A DNA stretch of 64,000 bases from Bemisia tabaci (Eukaryota; Arthropoda; Insecta; Hemiptera; Aleyrodidae): the NCBI RefSeq assembly GCF_918797505.1, contig NC_092794.1:28402218-28466217 (forward strand), given 5' to 3'. The notes below the pieces were generated by a model. That model had not been told where the DNA came from. It did not search any database and saw nothing but the letters and a program-made list of their open reading frames with translations. Within the stretch, counting starts at the first letter, position 1. Every line of letters begins with the position of its first letter. The position numbers and the translations under genes are program-made. Of the stretch, positions 58,701-64,000 are shown one piece after another.

Positions 58701-59373
58701 AATAAGAAAAACCATCAGACCCATGAAACTAGCACTATGTTCATCCTATAGAACAGTATCAGATGCATGCCTAGATATAATATCAGGTATACCATCCACC
58801 AAAATTCTAATTAAAGAGAAAATTGAAAAATACAACAGAAAAGACCCTTACGAAATTGAACAAGATAAAAAAATCAGATGGCAAATTGAATGGGAAGAAA
58901 CAAAAGGGAACTTATGGATTAAAAAACTGATTCCTCAAATTCATATATGGCTAAACAGGAAACACGGAAATACAAATTATTATTTAACCCAATTCCTTAC
59001 AAATCATGGAGCATATGCGCAATACTTATTCAGATTTAAGAAGAGAAGTGACCCTTTTTGCCCTATGTGTAAAAACCTAACAATAGATGATGCAGAACAT
59101 ACCTTTTTTCACTGTGAATCCTTCAAGTTACTCAGAAACTCTCTCCAAAGTAAACTAAATGTCTCAATAACTCCAGAAAATATCATCGAACAAATGATCA
59201 ACACAAAGAAAAACTGGTATCTCATCCAATACTACATCACAGAAGTCCTCAAACAAAAGCAAAAAGTCCTGAACGAAGACGGAAACGAGAAGTCACCTGA
59301 AATGCCAACCTACCAACACTCCTCCCTCGATGACATGTCAGCCGACAATTCCGAGGATAACGCAGACACTTAA
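55753..59373 (+). CDS. ORF2 protein (endonuclease and reverse transcriptase)
   Basis: 1206 aa. Residues 33-45 and 59-71 each read C-x-H-x6-C-x2-C, an N-terminal Cys/His pair not standard for the clade. A charged linker follows to about 195. The apurinic-type endonuclease spans about 199-420 with TEPN (the Glu), GDFN at 321-324 and SDH at 397-399. Reverse transcriptase spans about 615-880 with AAGPDDI, NYRPICMIN, FGFRKGRNT, NIDIKNAFNSV, AAQGGCLSP and YADD at 835-838. The C-terminal domain has NRKHG, YLTQFLTNHGAY and C1103-x2-C1106-x9-H-x4-C1121. All catalytic motifs are present, so it is potentially active. Translation presumably depends on reinitiation at the ORF1 stop (ATGGATAA). Confidence 0.95.
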   Translation: MDNHHHQQSNSKNSFGVLGEDYSKPIRSNELKCQHNLAISTCQFCFKFPFYENILNIYCLHQQVQFRCNTCKEKFLPILKTKIKGKSYEIYPRMPYTLKQPKNHFPTKDSTEEEQTQKTMKVSQESSEHQNSQSSSKIIYNKEKGYFERSRDTEEQNIDPSIYKEKTEEPSGLKIESIERRQETSKTQKSVKITTRKNTKSFTAIICNTREMPTAYDLLYDFANRKKAGIEIFTEPNIKRSTNDGHFLSKNNRTAIKTNRNLKGQTVQWESHDNFVSFVWREITIIGCYFSPNDSSETLINELENLSEKVQQTTGEIIITGDFNCRSPLWGDKCLNTRGRILEDWILSMDLVACNQSTTYTPTFISSQGDSVPDIILCTPRTLSKIRMEISQEANPSDHQCILLEYNSDKNEEEVELRKGGWILDPKKYPEYSKITQELTKQQLQISELSPTICEKIIISAADNVFTRRDTIKKDKNPYWWNSEIGRAKRKCNKSNRKLMNLRIKKKDTTEELKNLQELKKDLKNKIMISKHNSWNEIIKDLDRDIWGKGYKIFRNKLKRPTGHDTNSLTKEELLEAIDRLFPDYGYIKWKKKSISPEEIPLITNEELQYAIKKQKNHKAAGPDDIIPILSKIFINSNFAAFRNMLNAMMLQNIFPREWKTARLALIPKPNKNKTTQKNYRPICMINSLSKIFEHILNQRLIKAFTPTRTQFGFRKGRNTTDAMQNIKDIYEHHINNSATQKRLLLPLNIDIKNAFNSVNWEDVIVTMIKRQIPPYLIEMFKSYFTNRYLVFSDFKVKINSGAAQGGCLSPTIWIIIFDEILNLHTTPEAVKQAYADDTLLLITGTDISEIQRSTKTITQTIKTALKKKKLLTEDSKTEALLLHGPKKAKDVEISVGESIINAGSSLISLGFTLTGKLRMTQHIKDVCSKAKKITSHYRPLLPNLNGPAFIQKRIMIHAMLSVIFYGVAFWGPACKSKGNINEIRKTIRPMKLALCSSYRTVSDACLDIISGIPSTKILIKEKIEKYNRKDPYEIEQDKKIRWQIEWEETKGNLWIKKLIPQIHIWLNRKHGNTNYYLTQFLTNHGAYAQYLFRFKKRSDPFCPMCKNLTIDDAEHTFFHCESFKLLRNSLQSKLNVSITPENIIEQMINTKKNWYLIQYYITEVLKQKQKVLNEDGNEKSPEMPTYQHSSLDDMSADNSEDNADT

Positions 59374-59570
59374 TCATTCAGAAGACCGAGGATCTTCAAG
59401 TTATATTCTAACCACTTATTAGCTTATCTTTCGGGAATAAAAAAGGGGGAACCACCAATTTGTAAATATAGGAACTTCTTATTCTAATCTAACATGTAAA
59501 CATAGGCCTTCGGCCATAGTTCTGTTAAACTATGGTTCCAACTTGTAACCAAAATAATAAATCAAAGTTA

Positions 59571-59601
<31 letters not shown>
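59374..59601 (+). other. LINE 3' UTR with two hairpins and poly-A
   Basis: CCATAGTT (59514-59521) pairs perfectly with AACTATGG (59528-59535) across a 6-base loop. GGCC-TTC-GGCC (59505-59515) can pair alternatively and shares two bases with it, so the stems are mutually exclusive. AATAAA lies 20 bp before the A run. ORF2 proteins usually recognise the 3' UTR or tail of their own RNA, and these hairpins are candidates. Confidence 0.7.
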
Positions 59602-59604
<3 letters not shown>

Positions 59605-59921
59605 TTGAGGAGGACCCTTGAAACGTTGCGATCAGTCGGAGCATTGAAATACAAGGACTGTCACCCCCTTAAAGTACGGAAATATCCAAAACACCCCCGC
59701 TGCCCCCCTCATTTTTCGTTGCGGAGCGGGTAAAAACCGGGAAAATCGCCAGAAACGGTGACCGAAACCACTGTAGAACTTGACGAGAACCCTTGAAACG
59801 TTGCGGTCAGTCGGAGAACTGCAACACAGGAACTGCCGCCCACTTTAAGGACGGAAACACCCATAAAACCCCCGCTGCCCCCCTCTTTTTTCGTTGCAGA
59901 GCTGGTAAGAACCGGGGCATC
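59602..59921 (+). repeat. 175-bp tandem units in the palindrome centre
   Basis: AACTTGAGGAGGACCCTTGA at 59602 and AACTTGACGAGAACCCTTGA at 59777 start two units, each with CGTTGCGRTCAGTCGGAG, ACCCCCGCTGCCCCCCTC and GTTGCRGAGCKGGTAARAAC. A third partial unit (GTTGCAGAGCGGGTAAAAAC) precedes the LINE at about 52082. The second unit forms the unpaired loop of the palindrome. Confidence 0.8.
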
Positions 59922-60756
59922 ATTTCTGGCGATTTTCCCGGTTTTTACCCGCTCCGTAACGAAAAATGAGGGGGGCAGCGGGGGTGTTTTGGATATTTCC
60001 GTACTTTAAGGGGGTGACAGTCCTTGTATTTCAATGCTCCGACTGATCGCAACGTTTCAAGGGTCCTCCTCAAGTTGGACATCAGTTTCGGGCATTATTT
60101 GTAGTGAATTTCCCGGTTTTTACCCGCTCTGCAACCAAAAATGAGGGGGGGGCAGGGGGCTAAGAGTTTTGAAAACTCACTTTAAAGTCGCAGGCTGCGT
60201 TTGCGTTAACATTGGCAAGAAGTTCCACTCGGATTTGATGCTAAGTTTGAAGCTCTTCTGTGACTTTTCGCATTATAATGCAATGTTTCATTGTAACAGG
60301 CCCATCCCCCCCTACGGGGGGGGGGGGGGGCTGTGGTGGCCCGGGGGCAATATGTTGACTTCGGTATCAGACTTGGAGTATTCGAGGACTCTTTGAAAAG
60401 AGAAACGGTACGTCCAAGAGCCGCCGAAGCTACTCTATAAAATGAAGGTATGGACCCCCTAAATAACCTTTGGACCCCCCTAACTTTTGACAGGGGGGTC
60501 AGATCGACTTCCGGTTTGCGCCAAAAATTTTCTTTTTTCATGCTCTTTCTAACGATGTATCACATGATGGGGGTTGCCATTTGAAATTTTTGAGTTGCCC
60601 CCCGCCCCCCTCCCCCTGGGGGGGGGGTGAAGAACTGAAAAGTACCTCAAAAAGTTTCCCCCTCGATATGAGGAAGGACGCCACAAACCGCAAATCGATA
60701 TTGTAATTAGAACTAAAGTTATGGCCAGTGGTGCGTAACTTTTGAATAACCCTGTA

Positions 60757-60960
60757 TGCTCCATAGCTGCTCCGACGCTACGTCAGACTGATTACTGATT
60801 ACTGATGTGGTGTGTAAACAACACCTATCATCACACGGCGGCCGAATGACTGGGAATCTGATAAGACGTGAGACATTTCATCGCTTACATAGTTGCCAAA
60901 CTAGCAAACTTCCTGATTCAATGCCGATTACGCGGGACTTAATTAGGTTGGAACATAAAT
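60757..60960. other. loop of the outer palindrome, right part
   Basis: About 200 bp of unpaired sequence with two TGATTACTGATTACTGAT-like repeats. On the minus strand the end at 60757 runs open into the FLYWCH-like frame at 51457 if the inner palindrome is removed. Confidence 0.5.
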
Positions 60961-62202
60961 GCATTGGGACCCAAGTCGGATCTCCTTAATTGACCGCGGG
61001 ACCCAAGTCGGATATTTTTTTGGGGAACGGGACCCAAGTCGGAAACTGCGCGAGTCTCGAGCTCGCGGACAATGCCGAGCCGAGCCACAATCGAACCCTA
61101 ATTACTTACGCGTAATTTTCAATTTCACCCTCCCGCTAGAAAAAACCAAAATTTGTTGAAAGTTGTGTAACATTGTTTTGGCAAGTGTTTCCTTACTCTC
61201 CTTTAAAACACGAGTATAAAGAGGCCTCGTTTATAAAAATCGGTCAAATAGTAGCAAAGTTACAGTTCGAGATACGACGTTATAAATAAAAATTGGACTT
61301 CGCTTCAAAAAGGAAAAAGAAGGAAAAAATAAAAATTGTATATAACAATTATATGTACATGATTTAGCTTAGAATTTTACGAGCAATCCAACCATGTAAT
61401 GGACGAAGAGATTGGGGCAAAATTACAAGGAATTGATCTTTTACGAAAGGGCTTCCTAGTTCCTATGAAGAATTTCGACCTGAAGATAGGGGTAGAATAG
61501 CAGCAGTTCGCATACAATAACTTTTCGCGCTCACAATACCCGGTCTCGTCGATGTGCGTGCTCGACCTTGTAGCGTTGTCATTTTCATGGTCCATGCGTT
61601 TATTCGCCCGATTTTTCAGGGATCATCGTTCGTGGGCCCTACGATAGGCTGCTTATCGTCGGACTTGTATGAGACTTGGTATCCGAGGGTATTTCGGCAC
61701 GAGAAGAATGCGAATCTTTCATTGGCTTTTTGAAATTTGTATCCGACGATAAGCAGCCTGAATGTCCACTTCCCGCTCTAAGCCGCCATTTTGAAAAGGA
61801 CTAACATGTCTGGAAAACTAATGCCACATTCGTTTTTCTCGTCCCGAAAACCCTAGGATTCTGAGTTTCAGACCAATCCGCCGATAAAACACGGAGATGC
61901 CAAATTTTCGCCATTTAGAACTTTTGACCGGCCGCCATTTTGTCAAAAATCAACATTTTGACCTGCAGTTTGCGTCAAAACTTTTTTTCTTATCTTTCGA
62001 ATGAGGTATCACAAAAGGGGGTTGCCATTTGAAAGAAAAAAAAGTTAGCCCCCGCCTCCCTTAGATGGGGCCACCCCCCAAAATTTTGGGGGAACCAAAA
62101 AGTTGCCACCTTAAACCGAGAAACATTTCCAAAGTTTCAAGCTTCTATCTCAATTAGGAAAAAAGTTACAGGGGTGGAAGGTGACTTTTGAATAACCCTT
62201 TA

Positions 62203-62503
62203 TATGTATGTTTCCTAGGTTACGCTCCACGTCTAGCTCAACAGCGTCTTGCAGCGCTCTCTTCCGTCCGCGCAAAACAACTTTTCCATTTTAACGTCGA
62301 AGTATCCCCCCCCCCCCCCCCCCCCGCGCGCTAGATCGAACTACTGTAAATCTGAATTACAATGCGTTGTTGGTGATCATAAGAGAATTTGTGAATTTGA
62401 AGTGTAATATTTTCTTTTTCTCGTCGGCGATTGGCGACGGTGTTTGATGCACTGCATTAAGTATTCCCACAGTCTAATAAGCGCTAACATTCAATATTTA
62501 ATC
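62203..62503. other. unannotated with C tract
   Basis: A C run of about 22 bases lies at 62307-62326. No gene is seen. Confidence 0.6.
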
Positions 62504-62615
62504 ATGGGTGGCGGAAGCCACCTCCGGACAAAGTCTAAACTCGACAACAGTGGGAGGCGTGCAAACGAAAAAGGTGGCAGCCAACCATAGACACATGTAA
62601 CTCCCTTATTCTGGA
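62504..62615 (+). repeat. solo end of the 15.3-kb TIR family
   Basis: ATGGGTGGCGGAAGCCACCT and CCGGACAAAGTCTAAACTCG then GGTGGCAGCCAACCATAGAC match the inverted right TIR of the 15.34-17.29-kb element at over 90%. Only about 110 bp is present; the homology stops after TAACTCCCTTATTCTG. Confidence 0.7.
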
Positions 62616-63569
62616 TCCCATCTGAATCCCTGGATCCCAAGCTCATAGGGTTTTTTGCGTTTTCACCCTATTTTGCTATAGGATGAGAAATCAACTTAAA
62701 AAATAAAGTTAAATGAAATTCTCTGAAAATTTGGAGGAAAATTATTCACAAACCCTGAAAATCGTATTTAAGTTAAAAAGTTTGGCAATGTCTGAGGGCG
62801 TTCTTCCTTAGCATGGCAGTATGGCACGAAAACAAAAGGCAAGTCCTTCTCCGTCACCGTATCTGCAGCCGTCAATATTTATTTTCAGCTCGTAAAAATA
62901 ACTTCCGGAACGATGCTCATCTGAGAAGGAAAGTTAGTGAGCCGCTGTTGACACATCCTTGCGCTGCGGCCAGCGTCGTTGACCGGGGGGCAGTGACTGA
63001 GAAGGGGGTGAGGAGGGGGTGGGGGAGGAGGGCTACCGGGTGCGTTACATGACCCCGTCCCCTCAGTTTATAACTAAACTTGCGACTTGCGAATGAAATT
63101 TCCAATAGCTGTCAGCGAACTTTTCCGCGGTACCTGCAGGGCCCGGAGAATTCCCTCCTGGCTTAAACTTTAAGGCTCGGACAACCATAATTAATGACTC
63201 TGAAGCAAATTTGTTACCTTTTAAACTCGGAAAACTGAGCGGTGGCCGAATGTTATGTCACAATAGTGTGTGCCGGTTCCTGATGAGGGGTAAAGGGGGG
63301 TGGGGACTCCATTTGAATTTTGCCGAGTTCATATCTATGTCCGTCTGTTCTGTCATTCGACTGTTAAAAGCTAACTCCTATCCAATGCGTCCTGTCGCGC
63401 AATTTCCTGGAGATAAAAGGAAAGTTCAATGATTGAGCTCGGAGAGTATGCATTGCAATGGAAGGCGAATCTATCTACGTTAAAAAATTTGGTTGAATTT
63501 CAACGTAACCACCTTAAAACTATTTGTGCATCACAATGGGGCTGCTGAAAACTGTTGCTGAAGCAAAAT
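62616..63569. other. unannotated, with one MITE end
   Basis: At 62780-62812, TTTGGCAATG...GGCGTTCTTCCTTAGCA matches the right end of the 3.47-3.72-kb MITE. The remainder has short frames only. Confidence 0.5.
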
Positions 63570-64000
63570 TAAGAGTTATTTCTCGTTGAGAATGTCTAAA
63601 AAATCACGATGAGCGCAACGGCGAATTTTTAAATGCACCCCTAACCTCACAGTCTGCATAGGGAATTTGCGTTATTTTGAGCTTTCCGCTTCATAAACGA
63701 TGCTACGGCACAGGTGAACACTTTGATAGAGGAGTCGTTCCATTCAACCCCTGCTCAATAGGATGTTTCGCAATAGTTACTCATCATGGCCGACGCTTCC
63801 GCGCGTAAGTCGAGGAGCACATAAGGCCAATCAAGGCGGATATCTCTCAAAAATTTCAACGCGAGGAAAATGTGAATGTAAACTCGCCGATGGTTATCAG
63901 GTGGTTAGAATCTTGTCCCATCACACATGTTTTGACGGATTGTCGTCGGCAATGTTGAATATTGCGTAGCATCCTATTGAGCAGGCGTTAGATTGGACGT
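63570..64000. mobile_element. second copy of the 1.45-2.09-kb foldback family
   Basis: AGAGTTATTTCTCGTTGAGA and ATCACGATGAGCGCA match the right arm of 1829-2090. GGAGTCGTTCCATTCAACCC, ATAGGATGTTTCGCAATA and CGACGCTTCCGCGCG match 1520-1600. Its own mirror AATATTGCGTAGCATCCTAT then TGAGCAGGCGTTAGA lies at 63958-63993. The window ends at or just before the element's right limit. Confidence 0.65.

Larger units (their letters stand above)
52154..59601 (+). mobile_element. full-length R1-clade-like non-LTR retrotransposon, 7.45 kb
   Basis: The first base after the 13-bp target duplication is 52154 (GATTGGCAACAGCGC...), and the tail is a run of about 28 A from 59576. It has a 5' leader of about 900 bp, ORF1 (53055-55760), ORF2 (55753-59373) and a 200-bp 3' UTR with AATAAA at 59556. 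There are no stops or frameshifts, and the coding strand is visibly A-rich. Three zinc knuckles ending ORF1, an endonuclease at the N-terminal side of ORF2, YADD, a C-terminal CPMC...H...C and no RNase H fit the R1 clade. Many R1 relatives are site-specific; this copy sits in a palindromic DNA element. It probably supplied or could supply its own retrotransposition machinery. Confidence 0.92.
51457..60756. mobile_element. inner palindrome, 1.85 kb without its LINE insert
   Basis: It starts TACAGGGTTATTCAAAAGTT and ends AACTTTTGAATAACCCTGTA. The left arm is 51457-52153 plus 59615-59756, the right arm is 59922-60756 and the loop 59757-59921. The arms are about 97-98% complementary over 835 bp. 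TGTGATACATCGTTAGAAAG lies 194 bp from the left end, with GGCGCAAACCGG after it, as in the 47.3-kb element. C and G tracts of 10-14 bases pair across the arms. Small frames preserved in both arms (51674-51973; 60206-60541) are mirror copies with no domain. Flanks CAT and ATG permit an AT duplication. The left arm is split by a LINE at 52154. Confidence 0.92.
49812..62202. mobile_element. outer palindrome (old foldback or long-TIR element)
   Basis: The left arm runs 49812 to about 50910 and the right arm about 60950 to 62202. The mirrored order is GGTTATCC (AAGGGTTATTC), CACCCCTGTAACT, AATTGAGATAGAA, GAAACTTTGG, a CCCCCAAAA block, TTGTGATAC-TCATTCGAAAG, CGCAAACTGCAGGTCAAAAT, ATTTTTGACAAAATGGCGG, CGGGACGAGAAAAACGA, CTTAGAGCGGGAAGTGGA, CCCACGAACGATGATCCCTG and three CCGACTTGGGTCCC-like words. 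Identity is about 75-85% with indels, so this is older than the inner palindrome. Insertions are a MITE in the left arm, and the inner palindrome with its LINE in the loop. The loop also holds a FLYWCH-like ORF. Long TIRs plus FLYWCH would fit a Mutator-like element, but no transposase core is visible. Confidence 0.75.

Noticed and set aside
51674..60541. Mirror frames of about 100 codons in both arms of the inner palindrome
   Set aside because: Both arms are about 97% identical, so shared frames follow from duplication. Substitutions change residues and C or G tracts encode simple runs.

Overview
This is a eukaryotic, AT-rich and intron-scale stretch from an arthropod, most probably an insect. 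The reasons are an R1-clade-like non-LTR retrotransposon, an I-superfamily non-LTR fragment, hAT-like and Helitron-like non-autonomous elements, tRNA-derived SINEs, long homopolymers and microsatellites, and no operons or bacterial genes. A hemipteran is a guess only. I recognise no intact single-copy host gene; almost everything that can be named is a mobile element or a repeat.

Layout. 1-10 kb is unique-looking sequence carrying several foldback or terminal-inverted-repeat (TIR) elements (1.45-2.09, 2.62-4.27, 3.47-3.72, 4.45-4.67 and 8.67-9.12 kb), then a tandem repeat and a Helitron-like terminus (9.6-10.08 kb). A 3.1-kb palindrome with a second palindrome inside it lies at 10.9-14.05 kb. 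A TIR element lies at 15.34-17.29 kb. Two 540-bp inverted arms at 18.6 and 24.9 kb enclose tandem duplications, AATATT-rich elements, a tRNA-like SINE and a MITE. 25-34 kb is mostly unannotated, with a complete SINE on the minus strand at 29.36-29.64 kb. A decayed I-like LINE runs on the minus strand from 37.4 to 34.3 kb and ends exactly in a CA/TA microsatellite. 37.8-48.2 kb holds further small foldbacks, a hAT-like MITE (42.19-42.62 kb), a Helitron-like end (46-47.04 kb) and an 850-bp foldback (47.32-48.17 kb).

The centrepiece is 49.8-62.2 kb, a set of insertions nested inside one another. The outer, diverged palindrome has one arm interrupted by a 481-bp MITE. Its loop carries a short minus-strand ORF resembling a FLYWCH zinc finger, and that ORF is cut by a younger, nearly perfect palindrome (51.46-60.76 kb). 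That palindrome is in turn interrupted by a full-length two-ORF LINE (52154-59601) with a 13-bp target-site duplication. The untouched opposite arm preserves the empty site, so the ends of the LINE can be read directly.

The LINE has ORF1 (901 aa, zinc knuckles at both ends, long charged middle) overlapping ORF2 by 8 nt (ATGGATAA). ORF2 (1206 aa) carries an unusual N-terminal pair of identically spaced Cys/His motifs, then endonuclease, reverse transcriptase with YADD, and a C-terminal CCHC. Both frames are open, so the copy is structurally intact and probably young. Three palindromes (47.3, 49.8 and 51.5 kb) share termini and an internal motif at a fixed distance of about 190-196 bp from the end, which suggests one foldback superfamily of differing ages.
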